Source of the DNA: JALONO01 sp038209965 | Lineage (GTDB): Bacteria > Bacteroidota > Bacteroidia > Cytophagales > Thermoflexibacteraceae | NCBI GenBank assembly: GCA_038209965.1 | Contig: JBBQXF010000032.1 | Location: 1-42,285 of the forward strand | Length of the DNA stretch: 42,285 nucleotides | Reading direction: 5' to 3' | Shown: piece after piece, positions 23,312 to 31,630 of the stretch | How the letters are laid out: each line of letters starts with the position of its first letter | Numbering within the stretch: position 1 is the stretch's first letter | Made by a program: the position numbers and the translations under genes | Notes under the pieces: generated by a model | Database searches by the model: none | What the model was told of the DNA's origin: nothing | The model's input: the letters and a program-made list of their open reading frames with translations, nothing else

Positions 23312-24379
23312 CCGGAAAATTTCATAGGCCGTATATACTTTCTTGCTCAGGGGATCTTTATCGATCAGTTCTTGATAGACCTCGAGGGCAAAAACGTTCA
23401 ATTGTTGCAACACCGCTTTGGGGAATTGCTTGAGGATCACCTTTTCTTCGTTGATCAATTTCTCGAGGTATTCGGCATTCTTGACTTCATTTTCGGCAAA
23501 AATCCAGTTGTGGAGCCGGGCGGTGGCCGTTTCGATCACGGCTTGCAGATCGGGCGTGAGGCTGGCCAATGCTTTTTGGTTCACCAACACTTCGAGTGGC
23601 GTGCCCGGTTCGTGCCAGCCGGGGAAATAGTAGTATTTGGCCACCCGGTGCAGGCCCAGGATGTAGTCGTGGTAAGGCCCGATCCATTCGGTGGCATCAA
23701 TCACCCCGCGTTCCAAGCTGGTGTAGATCTCGCTGCCCGGCGTGCTGACCACGCTCACCCCCGCTTTTTTGAGGATCTTGCCGCCAAGGCCCGGCATCCG
23801 CATGATCAGGCCGTCCAGATCGGCCATCTGGTTGATTTCGCGGCGGAACCAACCGCCAAATTGCATTCCGGTGCAGCCCCCCAAAAACGGGACGACCCCA
23901 AATGGGGCATATACTTCGCGCCAAAGTTCCATGCCGCCGCCGCGCAGTACCCACGTGAGCATTTGCTGGGAGTTCATGCCAAAAGGGATCGAGCCAAAAA
24001 ATTGGCAGGCGGGGGCTTTGCCCGACCAATAATAGGGGGCCGAATGGCCAAGCTCGACCGCCCCCAAGGTCACTGCCTCAAATACTTCCAGGGGGGGCAC
24101 CAGTTCGTTGGCCCCGTACACGTGGATGTGGATCCGCCCGCCCGAGAGCTCAAACACCCATTTGGCAAACAGATCCACGCCCTCGCCCAACGAGGGGAAA
24201 TGGGGCGGCCAAGTGGTCACCATTTTCCATTTGTGGAGCGCTTTGGCCGGGTCATACAGCGCGGTGGGCGCGGCAGCGGCGTGTCGCTCATCGCCCGAGC
24301 AGGCCGCCAAACCAGCGCTGCCCGCTGCCAGTGCGCCGAGGGCCGATTTTTGCAAAAAACTCCTTCGTTTCAAGGTCAT
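23231..24379 (-). CDS. TRAP transporter substrate-binding protein, DctP-like, Tat-exported lipoprotein
   Basis: A 382-residue periplasmic solute receptor of TRAP transporters. The N-terminus has a twin-arginine motif (R5-R6 in LKRRSFLQK) and a lipobox LAAC with C27, so it is probably exported folded and anchored by lipid. The mature part shows the DctP pattern: KMVTTWPPHFPSLGEGVDLF, ANELVPPLEVFEAVTLGAVE, then the signature region with MRMPGLGGKILKKAGVSVV (the conserved Arg that binds the carboxylate), GVIDATEWIGPYHDYILGLH. It resembles the subfamily taking up 2-oxoacids or similar compounds. ATG at 24379 is chosen since the Tat signal starts there. No DctQ/DctM membrane genes are in the window. 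The 3' end is followed by a degenerate copy of itself. Confidence 0.85.
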   Translation of the reverse strand: MTLKRRSFLQKSALGALAAGSAGLAACSGDERHAAAAPTALYDPAKALHKWKMVTTWPPHFPSLGEGVDLFAKWVFELSGGRIHIHVYGANELVPPLEVFEAVTLGAVELGHSAPYYWSGKAPACQFFGSIPFGMNSQQMLTWVLRGGGMELWREVYAPFGVVPFLGGCTGMQFGGWFRREINQMADLDGLIMRMPGLGGKILKKAGVSVVSTPGSEIYTSLERGVIDATEWIGPYHDYILGLHRVAKYYYFPGWHEPGTPLEVLVNQKALASLTPDLQAVIETATARLHNWIFAENEVKNAEYLEKLINEEKVILKQFPKAVLQQLNVFALEVYQELIDKDPLSKKVYTAYEIFRQKMIKWHNTTEKVFYDDVQNSQGVAI

Positions 24380-24639
24380 GGTGCAAGGTTGTTGATTGGA
24401 ATATTGTTTGGCCAATAAAAGCGGTTGGCATCCGCTTGGCTGCTAGCAACACTATTGTAATGTATGTATCCATTTGTCGGGCCAGATCAGGCACTGGTGA
24501 CTGCGCCGTCCACCAAAAAGTACGTGGATCTGATCCGGCCTTTGGGTTTCCCACTGATAATAGGTCAACCCTATTGCTGGTTACTTGACGGGTTATCCCA
24601 TTTTGATCACCCAAAACCGCTGATTCAGCTGACTAAAGC

Positions 24640-25731
24640 CTATTGGGACGGCTTTCTTTCCTCGATCGAATAGGCCGCCCGGAGGGGAAAATGATCCGAG
24701 TAGCCCACTTCGCGCAAGGTATATAGGTAATGGGGGCGCAAGCCTGCCCCATAGAACTGGTTATCGATCCGCAAAAAGGCCAAGCGGCCATTGTAGCTGA
24801 ACCCAAAACCATTGGCCACGCCCTCAAAAGTATTGTAAAGTTCGCTCCGAAGCATGTAATAAGTATAGCTGTAGGGCAGGTCGTTCAGGTCGCCGCACAG
24901 GATGACCCGGTGGGGGCACTGCCGAATGTGGTCACGCAGGATCTTGCTCTGGCGGGCGCGGCTCACAAATCCCGTTTTCAGTTTGCGGAACACCTCGAGC
25001 GATCCTTTTTTTAGCTTTTCCGAGTTGCCCGCGTCCAGCAAGGCCCGTTCGTCGATGCTCATGGACTCCAAGTGGATGTTGTACACCCGCAAAGTGTCGC
25101 GGCCAATTTTGAGATCGGCATACATGGCCCCGTACGGCCTGAATTCTTTGGCCTGCAAAACGCCCCGGCCCACAATGGGAAACTTGGAAAAAATGGCCAG
25201 CCCGATGTATCCGTGCAGGTCGTCGGTATCGGCTTTCTCAAAATAAAGTTCATATTGACCCTTGGCCATTAATTGGGCCACCGAATTGAAGGTAACGGAA
25301 CTGTCCAAGTTGTAGAATTCTTGGAAACATTTGATCGCTGCCCCATCATTGGCTACCCAATTGACAAATTGGCGGTTCTTTTCGTTGTGTGGCTTGCGGG
25401 TGTACGCATTGAAAATGTGGGTGTTATAGCTCAATACTTCAAAGTGGGGCGGAGTGGGGTCGGGAAAATGAATGCCCACCGTGACCAGCACAAAATGATA
25501 GCCCACCAGCAAGGTGAGCAGTGAGTAGAGCGAGTAGCGCCAGCGGCGGCGGATCAACCACCCAAGAATGAACAGTACATTGCCCACCATGAGCACGGGC
25601 ATGGCCAAAGTGGCAAAACCAGCCAGCCATAGGGTCTCGGGCGAAATGAAAACACTCCCGTAGGCCCCCAAAGTAGCCAACGCCAGCAGTTTGTTGGAAT
25701 ACCGCAAAAAACCAGTGGTGAGAGACTTCAT
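24640..25731 (-). CDS. Membrane-anchored endonuclease/exonuclease/phosphatase family protein
   Basis: A 363-residue protein with three N-terminal membrane helices (about residues 12-100) and a C-terminal domain of the DNase I-like (EEP) fold. Family motifs: VLSYNTHIFNAY (metal-binding Asn), FQEFYN (catalytic Glu), LESMSID, VILCGDLNDLPYS (GDxN) and GYSDHFPLRA (SDH, catalytic His). All key residues are present, so a phosphodiesterase or phosphatase active site facing the periplasm is likely; substrates could be nucleic acids, sphingolipid-like or other phosphodiesters. This membrane-anchored form is common in Bacteroidota. The EVE gene upstream is on the same strand with 88 bases between, so the two may be co-transcribed. 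Confidence 0.88.
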   Translation of the reverse strand: MKSLTTGFLRYSNKLLALATLGAYGSVFISPETLWLAGFATLAMPVLMVGNVLFILGWLIRRRWRYSLYSLLTLLVGYHFVLVTVGIHFPDPTPPHFEVLSYNTHIFNAYTRKPHNEKNRQFVNWVANDGAAIKCFQEFYNLDSSVTFNSVAQLMAKGQYELYFEKADTDDLHGYIGLAIFSKFPIVGRGVLQAKEFRPYGAMYADLKIGRDTLRVYNIHLESMSIDERALLDAGNSEKLKKGSLEVFRKLKTGFVSRARQSKILRDHIRQCPHRVILCGDLNDLPYSYTYYMLRSELYNTFEGVANGFGFSYNGRLAFLRIDNQFYGAGLRPHYLYTLREVGYSDHFPLRAAYSIEERKPSQ

Positions 25732-25819
25732 TTTGGGTACACAATCATGTTGAAAAAATTAGCCTGAAGCACCTCATTTACCAGACACTGCCACTGATCG
25801 CTGTTTGGGGCGAAACTGG

Positions 25820-26230
25820 CTATTCCCCATGGCCCATGCCCACAATGAGGTCGAACTCTTCCCGGGTGACGGGCATGACCGACAGCCTTGACTGTTTGAT
25901 CAGGCCGATGTTGACCAGCCTGGGCTCGGCTTTGATGGCTTTCAAGGTAACTGGCCGGGGAAATGCCCCTTCAACTGCCAGATCGACCACGACCCATTGG
26001 GGGTCTTCGGTAGTTGGATCTTGGTAAGCTTCACGCGCGATGCGGGCCAAGCCCACTACCCCAGGATCTTGGTTGGAATGATAGAACAGGACCAGTTCGC
26101 CCTCTTTCATTGCCCGCAGGTTGTTGCGCGCCTGAAAATTGCGCACGCCATCCCAGAAGGTGCGCTGATCCTGCACAAAATGCGACCAATCATAGGTCTC
26201 CGGATCTGATTTGACCAACCAATAATTCAT
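25820..26230 (-). CDS. EVE domain-containing protein
   Basis: A 136-residue protein consisting of a single EVE domain (PUA-like fold, related to YTH and ASCH), with the typical start MNYWLVKSDPETYDW, then TFWDGVRNFQARNNLRAM, LVLFYHSN, VVGLARI and the end TREEFDLIVGMG. EVE domains bind modified nucleotides such as methylated cytosine derivatives; stand-alone forms like this are widespread housekeeping proteins of uncertain role, while fused forms occur in restriction systems. No restriction gene is nearby. ATG 26230 is the only fitting start. Confidence 0.93.
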   Translation of the reverse strand: MNYWLVKSDPETYDWSHFVQDQRTFWDGVRNFQARNNLRAMKEGELVLFYHSNQDPGVVGLARIAREAYQDPTTEDPQWVVVDLAVEGAFPRPVTLKAIKAEPRLVNIGLIKQSRLSVMPVTREEFDLIVGMGHGE

Positions 26231-26294
26231 TGTTGACAGAATTACCTCTTTCTTTTGGCGAATTTCCTAATTTTAAGGCAACAAACCACAAATC

Positions 26295-27020
26295 ATGCTG
26301 GCTGTTTTTCAAAAAGAACTCAATAGTTTTTTTAACTCGCTCGTTGGGTACTTGGTAATCAGCGTGTTCCTCACTGGAGTAGGGTTATTTGTGTGGGTAT
26401 TCCCCGATAATTTGCTCGATGCCGGGTTTGCCACGCTCAATACATTGTTTGGTTCGGTGCCATTGATCTACCTGTTCCTCATCCCAGCCATTACCATGCG
26501 CACCTTGGCCGAGGAAAAGCGGGCCGGCACCATGGAACTGCTGCTCACCCGCCCCCTTACCGACCTGCAAATCATCTTGGGCAAGTACTTAGCCTGCGTG
26601 GTGCTGGTGGCAGCGGCCTTAATCCCCACCTTGATCTATTACGCTTCGGCTTGGCTGCTCGGCTCACCCCCGGGCAACATTGACTCAGCGGCGGTGGCGG
26701 GCTCCTATGTGGGCCTGCTCTTGCTCGGATCCAGTTTCGCGGCGGTGGGGGTCTGTGCCTCGGCCCTGACCGACAATCAAATCACGGCTTTCATCTTGGC
26801 GGTGTTCCTGTGCTTTCTGCTCTATATGGGCTTTAGTTCTTTGGCGGGACTGCCATGGTTGGCCGATTATGCTTATCTCATTGCTCAATGGAGCATGGAT
26901 ACCCATTTTGCTTCCATGGGCCGGGGTTTGGTCGACTCCCGTGATGTAGTCTATTTTTTGAGTATAATTGCCGTTTTTATCTACCTCGCTTGGTTGGCCC
27001 TCCAATCGCGCAAGTGGTAG
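26295..27020 (+). CDS. gldF: Gliding-motility ABC transporter permease GldF
   Basis: A 241-residue inner membrane permease with six hydrophobic segments. It matches GldF of gliding Bacteroidota: KELNSFFNSLVGYLVISVFL at the start, an amphipathic MRTLAEEKRAGTMELLLTRPL (coupling region of ABC-2 permeases), GKYLACVVLVAAALIPTLIYY, and the C-terminal YFLSIIAVFIYLAWLALQSRKW. In Flavobacterium johnsoniae GldA, GldF and GldG form a transporter needed for gliding. Normally gldG follows gldF directly, often overlapping; here the next gene is tdk after 214 bases, so gldG is elsewhere or lost. No terminator is evident. Confidence 0.88.
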   Translation: MLAVFQKELNSFFNSLVGYLVISVFLTGVGLFVWVFPDNLLDAGFATLNTLFGSVPLIYLFLIPAITMRTLAEEKRAGTMELLLTRPLTDLQIILGKYLACVVLVAAALIPTLIYYASAWLLGSPPGNIDSAAVAGSYVGLLLLGSSFAAVGVCASALTDNQITAFILAVFLCFLLYMGFSSLAGLPWLADYAYLIAQWSMDTHFASMGRGLVDSRDVVYFLSIIAVFIYLAWLALQSRKW

Positions 27021-27234
27021 GGGCGGCCCTTTGATAAACATACCAAAACTGGGGCAGCCCTGCGATTTCAGGATGAACACAGTCCAGTCTTGAAAAATAC
27101 GAAGTAGCGTGTCCTGGACGATACGTTTTGGGATTAGCGAAGGGCATTTTTATCAACTTCGCAGAGCTGCACCCTGCGTTGGTGTTGCATAAATAATTGA
27201 ATATAAAGTACTTAAAATCAAAACAAACTCTAAG

Positions 27235-27831
27235 TTGGAACCTTTTATCAACGGTAACAAGCAAGGCTGGATCGAGGTGATTTGTGGCTCTATGTTCTCG
27301 GGCAAGACCGAGGAGTTGATCCGGCGGGTGAACCGCTCGCTCATTGCCAAACAGAACGTGGGGATTTTCAAACCAGCGCTGGATGTACGCTATGATGAAG
27401 TGAAAGTGGTGTCGCACAACCGGAACGAAATCCACTCCAACCCAATCCAAGATCCAAAAGAGATCCTGCTGGTGGCCCGATCCTGCGATGTGATCGCCAT
27501 TGATGAGGCGCAGTTTTTCCCCGAAGACCTGATCGAGGTGTGCGAAGCCTTGGCCAAAAAAGGCAAAAGGGTCATTATCTCGGGTTTGGACATGGATTTT
27601 CAGGGCAAACCATTCGGGATCATGCCCCAACTGATGTGCATAGCCGAGTTTGTGACCAAGGTGCACGCCATTTGTGTACAATGCGGGGGATTGGCCTCTT
27701 TTTCTTACCGGCTCAACAGTTCGCGGGAGCGGGTGCTGCTGGGGGAAAAGGAAAGTTATGAACCGCGCTGCCGGCCCTGTTTTAACTTGGGACCAGCCTT
27801 GCCCCAATCACGAACCGAAAAAAATGCTTAG
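27235..27831 (+). CDS. tdk: Thymidine kinase (type II)
   Basis: A 198-residue salvage enzyme that phosphorylates thymidine with ATP. Motifs: P-loop GSMFSGKT (residues 18-25), the catalytic acid E91 in AIDEAQFF, the lasso/zinc region with C147 and C150 (CVQC) and C179 and C182 (CRPC). The frame has no ATG upstream of the conserved WIEVICGSMFSGK; an in-frame TAA lies at 27190 and the only reasonable start is TTG 27235, giving LEPFINGNKQGW. The short N-terminal extension agrees with other Bacteroidota Tdk proteins. Separate transcription unit or loosely following gldF. Confidence 0.95.
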   Translation: MEPFINGNKQGWIEVICGSMFSGKTEELIRRVNRSLIAKQNVGIFKPALDVRYDEVKVVSHNRNEIHSNPIQDPKEILLVARSCDVIAIDEAQFFPEDLIEVCEALAKKGKRVIISGLDMDFQGKPFGIMPQLMCIAEFVTKVHAICVQCGGLASFSYRLNSSRERVLLGEKESYEPRCRPCFNLGPALPQSRTEKNA

Positions 27832-28198
27832 TCTGATCCCGTGGCAAGCACTAGGCCAGAAGGCTGCCCGCGTTCCTGAAATACTGGGTAAACCGATCCC
27901 TCTCGTGCTGGGGCAACTCCTGGATGTCGTGGATGAAGCCCGAAGAATTTTCATAAGCTACCTCAATAAACCGACTATTGAGTAGGTAGAGGGAAGTAGC
28001 AGCCCCGCCAGAATGGCTTCTGCATAGAAATATACCATTTGTCCAAAGCGACAACGCACGATTGGCCAAAGACATTTGGGAAAAATCACTGCGCATTAAC
28101 ATAGCAATTGGTTTAAATTGCCTAAAAGTAAGTCTCTTTTTGATAAAATTCAATTTGCCGAAATAAATTATTTGCTTGCTGCCAAACCTACTGGATCA
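27832..28198. other. Gap between tdk and ribD
   Basis: No gene is supported. A minus-strand reading frame (27851-28153) overlaps the possible ribD 5' end and has no recognisable family; the ribD frame itself is open from TTG 28118, so part of this gap could be ribD coding sequence. Confidence 0.4.
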
Positions 28199-29278
28199 GT
28201 GAAACCGAACCCTGTTGCCGCTTCTATCGAAACCACCCCCCACCCTGATCAGCTCTTTATGCACCGGGCATTGGATTTGGCCATCTTGGGCCGGGGCAAA
28301 GTGAGCCCCAATCCGATGGTGGGCTGTGTGGTGGTACACGAAGGCCGGATTATTGGGGAGGGCTACCACCAATCGTTCGGCCAGCCCCACGCCGAAGTAA
28401 ATGCGATCAACGGTGTTCCTCCAGCCCTGCGCCATTTATTGCCCGAGGCCACCCTTTATGTCAACCTTGAGCCGTGCTCGCACTACGGCAAAACGCCACC
28501 GTGCGCTGATTTTATTATCAAGCATCGCATCAAAAGGGTGGTAGTTGCCAACTTGGACATTAACCCTTTGGTGGCGGGCAAGGGCATCCAGAAACTCAAA
28601 AACGCCGGGGTGGAGGTGGAAACCGAGGTGCTGGCCGCCGAGGGCCGGAACCTCAACAAGCGGTTTTTTACTTTCATGCAAAAGCTCCGGCCTTACATTA
28701 TCCTCAAATGGGCCGAAACTGCCGATGGCTTTATTGCCCGGGAAAATTACGATTCCAAGTGGATCAGCAATGCCCTCTCGCGGCAAATGGTCCATAAATG
28801 GCGGGCCGAGGAAGATGCCGTGCTCGTGGGCACCAACACCGCGCGTTGCGACAACCCGCGCCTGAACGTGCGCGATTGGAGCGGGCGCGACCCATTGCGC
28901 ATCGTCATTGATCGCAAGCTGGAACTACCCGCCCAGCTCAACCTCTTTGATGGTTCACAGGCCACTTTGTGCTATAATTCGGTCAAAGATGAAGTATTGC
29001 CCAACCTCGAGTTTGTCCGGGTGCGCGAAGGTGACTTTTTAACCAATATGATTGGTAACTTGTACTATCGCCGCGTACAATCGGTGATGGTAGAAGGAGG
29101 TAGCCAACTCATGAATGCCCTCTTGGCGGCCGGTCTTTGGGACGAGTTGCGGGTGTTCAGGACTGGGAAGTGTTTTGGCAAAGGCATCGGAGCCCCTCGG
29201 GTGCAAGGGCGGATTTTTTACAAAGAGCAGATCGCCGATGATGACTTGTTCGTCTTCCGGCGGGACGAATCGTTTTGA
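28199..29278 (+). CDS. ribD: Riboflavin biosynthesis bifunctional deaminase/reductase RibD
   Basis: A bifunctional enzyme of riboflavin synthesis: the N-terminal cytidine-deaminase-like domain removes the amino group of the pyrimidine from GTP breakdown and the C-terminal domain reduces the ribosyl side chain with NADPH. Seen: FMHRALDLAILGRGKVSPNP, zinc-binding HAEVNAI and PCSHYGKTPPCADFI, then the reductase part LKWAETADGFIA and VMVEGGSQLMNALL. The start is uncertain: the conserved first helix begins before ATG 28259 (DQLFMHRAL), so GTG 28199 is used here; TTG 28118 and ATG 28259 are alternatives. Other rib genes are not adjacent. Confidence 0.93.
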   Translation: MKPNPVAASIETTPHPDQLFMHRALDLAILGRGKVSPNPMVGCVVVHEGRIIGEGYHQSFGQPHAEVNAINGVPPALRHLLPEATLYVNLEPCSHYGKTPPCADFIIKHRIKRVVVANLDINPLVAGKGIQKLKNAGVEVETEVLAAEGRNLNKRFFTFMQKLRPYIILKWAETADGFIARENYDSKWISNALSRQMVHKWRAEEDAVLVGTNTARCDNPRLNVRDWSGRDPLRIVIDRKLELPAQLNLFDGSQATLCYNSVKDEVLPNLEFVRVREGDFLTNMIGNLYYRRVQSVMVEGGSQLMNALLAAGLWDELRVFRTGKCFGKGIGAPRVQGRIFYKEQIADDDLFVFRRDESF

Positions 29279-29450
29279 CTCCCGGTCAACAAAGTTAAAA
29301 TCAAGCCAATTTAAGAAAGCTTAACAGTTGGTTCGTTATCATTCTCTCCCTTGTTCCGTTAGACACCTTATCATACTTGAGGGCAGCCCGCCCATCAAGA
29401 ATCTATTGAGTAAATTAATAATTTTATTTACTTAAACTCTTGAAAACAAC

Positions 29451-29669
29451 ATGAGAAATGCTGGCATGTTAGCGTTTTGTAAGGAGATTGTCGTGAAAGT
29501 AAGTTTTCATGACGTACTGTTTGAAAAGGAAGTCAAGAAAGCTTTCCGAAAATTAAGTGCGGAGGAGTTGCGTGAATTCCGGGCATGGTTACGCGAAAAA
29601 TTCCGGGACAAGAGCAAGTTTGAGTACCTTTTCTGGGATGACCCAGTCGTAACGACCCATTACCTCTAA
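29451..29669 (+). CDS. 72-residue hypothetical protein with its own terminator
   Basis: A small, charged, probably helical protein: after MRNAGMLAFCKEIVV comes KVSFHDVLFEKEVKKAFRKL, then EELREFRAWLREKF and an aromatic end FEYLFWDDPVVTTHYL. No family recognised. Codon use fits the neighbours and a strong hairpin terminator begins 11 bases after the stop, which makes it a likely real gene. Starts at 29451 or at ATG 29466 (MLAFCKE) are both possible. Confidence 0.6.
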   Translation: MRNAGMLAFCKEIVVKVSFHDVLFEKEVKKAFRKLSAEELREFRAWLREKFRDKSKFEYLFWDDPVVTTHYL

Positions 29670-29679
29670 TCGTTCAACC

Positions 29680-29713
29680 GCGTGCTGGTCTTTTGCCCAG
29701 CACGCTTTTTTTT
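29680..29713 (+). terminator. Intrinsic terminator of the small gene
   Basis: GCGTGCTGG (29680-29688) pairs perfectly with CCAGCACGC (29697-29705), loop of 8, followed by T8. Confidence 0.92.
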
Positions 29714-30013
29714 GATCCGTACTGCATTGCAAGATGCCCTTTTTACTTGCATGGCTAAGAACGGGCCCATGATTGAACCATAACTGGGCGGTGTCGTCCA
29801 CTTAGCGACCCCAATCAACCCATACCCCAGTTTTCAGTACCCCGACCGGCGGTTCATTGTTAGGAATGTACTTGTGCCAAAGCCTCCATTAAACCAGTTT
29901 TGGTATTTATTGGTCTTTTTCTTACACCTAGCAAAGTGTAGGCGTTATCTTTTTCTTCAAATAACCCCCGTATTTTGAAGCAATAAAAGGAAACTAACCA
30001 GCAAGTGCTATTT
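29714..30013. other. Intergenic gap before the TPR-like gene
   Basis: Three hundred bases without coding signal. TTATCTTTTT near 29944 is a poor match to the -7 consensus. No complete promoter, RNA gene or repeat seen. Confidence 0.5.
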
Positions 30014-31531
30014 ATGAAGAAATTACTGTTTGGCCTGTTGCTCGCTTTCATTGGCGGATTGCCGCTGGTAGGTCAGCACCCCATCAATCCGATTATAGAT
30101 TTAGTGAAGCAAGGGGAACTGAACACTGCTCAACGGCTACTCAATGAAAATTTGGAGTTAGAGGCGGGGGATCAAGATTCACGTTTGTTGCTGGGGATGC
30201 TGTTGGCCATGACCGGCCACCACGAAGAAGCGGTGGGCACTTGGGAAGGTGGCTTGCGCCATGCCCCAACCGATTTCGCGCTCCTGTTGCACATTGGCGA
30301 AGTGCGGGTACAACAATCGGCGATGTTGGGCCAGGGCCAAATCACGTCTATGTTGCCGGCCGCCGCCGAGGGAGGCTCACAAACCCAGAAAAAAGCCCTG
30401 TTGGAATTGGCCGAACAAGCCTACGAACAAGCCCAGCAGCTCTACCCCTACCAGAGTGAGCCGACCAACCAACTGGCCACCGTGAATGAACTGCTCAACG
30501 ATCACGGCAAGGCACTGGGCCTATGGGAACGATTGGTTTATACTTACCCTAGTAACGAAAACTTTTTGGTATTACTCAGCCAATGTGCCCTGCGACTAGG
30601 GCAGGAGGAAAAGGCTATGGAAGCTTTGACCCAAGCCTTGGCCCTGAACCCACACTATGCTCCGGCCTACGCCAAGCTAGCGACTTATTGGCAGGCCAAA
30701 GGTGACACGATCGAGGCCCAGATGGCCCACCAGCAACATGAATTTTATACTTGGTTGCCCCGCTTTGCCACCCTCGAGTACAGCGACCACCGCTATCAAA
30801 CCTATCAACTACTAAAAAATCCGCTATTGGCCAATCAGGGCGCACGCTCGGCAATGTTGGCAGATTTGATCAACGATAAATCGGAAATGGCCTCGCGCTG
30901 GCTGGCCGCTCTTTGCTGGCACCACGGCGAAGATGAAAGCACTGAGGGTCTACTGGTCGACGAATTGGCCAGCCGTGGCATGGAAGCCGCGCCCTTGTTG
31001 GTAGAAATGATCAAAAATTCTCAGCACGATGCCCTGATCGGCAAAGTGACCATTAAATTGACTGCTTTGCGGATTCCCGGGATGTTTGATCTGCTGGTCG
31101 GTCTGTTGCCCCGCGATCGGCAAAATTATTTCTCAATGAACATCGCCTACCAATTGGCAGTGTTGGGCAACGATTTGGCCATTCCCTACCTACTGCGCGA
31201 GTTGCACCCTTCCCATGCCCAAGAAGTACTGGCTGATCACGAGTTTGACCTCAGCGATGGGGCATTAAACGATTCACGCAACCGGGCCGCGCTCGCCTTG
31301 GCTTTCTTTGATGTTCCCATTGTTGTCCAAGGACTGGAAACTGGGCTGACCGACCCCTTGATCCAGCAATCTTGTGCAGCGGCTTTGTACCGGCTCACGA
31401 TGGACGAACGTTATTTGGCCCAAGTAAAGCGAAACAAGAGCCGCCCGGAAGACAGAAACGCTGATTTGGCAGCTTTTCTGCGAATTATCGGCACGAAGCA
31501 AGCAGTAGCCATTGCCAACAAACTGGAATAG
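30014..31531 (+). CDS. Exported TPR/HEAT-like repeat protein
   Basis: A 505-residue protein with a signal peptide (MKKLLFGLLLAFIGGLPLVGQ) and an all-helical mature part. The N-terminal half carries TPR-type repeats, for example NTAQRLLNENLELEAGDQDSR, EAVGTWEGGLRHAPTDFAL and KAMEALTQALALNPHYAPAY; the C-terminal half (about 290-505) looks like HEAT repeats (ALIGKVTIKLTALRIPGMF, QQSCAAALYRLTMDERYL). Such proteins act as scaffolds in the periplasm; no partner is indicated here. ATG 30014 is chosen because the signal peptide starts there. A hairpin terminator follows. Confidence 0.7.
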   Translation: MKKLLFGLLLAFIGGLPLVGQHPINPIIDLVKQGELNTAQRLLNENLELEAGDQDSRLLLGMLLAMTGHHEEAVGTWEGGLRHAPTDFALLLHIGEVRVQQSAMLGQGQITSMLPAAAEGGSQTQKKALLELAEQAYEQAQQLYPYQSEPTNQLATVNELLNDHGKALGLWERLVYTYPSNENFLVLLSQCALRLGQEEKAMEALTQALALNPHYAPAYAKLATYWQAKGDTIEAQMAHQQHEFYTWLPRFATLEYSDHRYQTYQLLKNPLLANQGARSAMLADLINDKSEMASRWLAALCWHHGEDESTEGLLVDELASRGMEAAPLLVEMIKNSQHDALIGKVTIKLTALRIPGMFDLLVGLLPRDRQNYFSMNIAYQLAVLGNDLAIPYLLRELHPSHAQEVLADHEFDLSDGALNDSRNRAALALAFFDVPIVVQGLETGLTDPLIQQSCAAALYRLTMDERYLAQVKRNKSRPEDRNADLAAFLRIIGTKQAVAIANKLE

Positions 31532-31593
31532 ACTGGTTCACGATGTTGGATTCACACTTAACCAGCACAAATTCACCAAGATAATTATCGAGC

Positions 31594-31619
31594 AAGGCCG
31601 CCCATTGGGCGGCCTTTTT
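31594..31619. terminator. Terminator between convergent genes
   Basis: AAGGCCGCCC (31594-31603) and GGGCGGCCTT (31607-31616) with a three-base loop, T5 at the right. Strong in the plus direction. Confidence 0.9.
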
Positions 31620-31630
31620 GGCCAATCAGG

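Noticed and set aside
22424..24418. A 664-residue plus-strand open frame across the Fe-S and TRAP genes
   Set aside because: It is antisense to two clear genes with known motifs and its translation has no domain character; the long open frame follows from GC-rich third positions.
24464..24673. A possible 69-residue gene between the TRAP receptor and the nuclease
   Set aside because: It overlaps the 3' end of the nuclease gene, has no recognisable family, promoter or terminator. Not excluded, but not supported.
27851..28153. A 100-residue minus-strand frame between tdk and ribD
   Set aside because: Overlaps the open upstream part of the ribD frame; no domain, no promoter or terminator.
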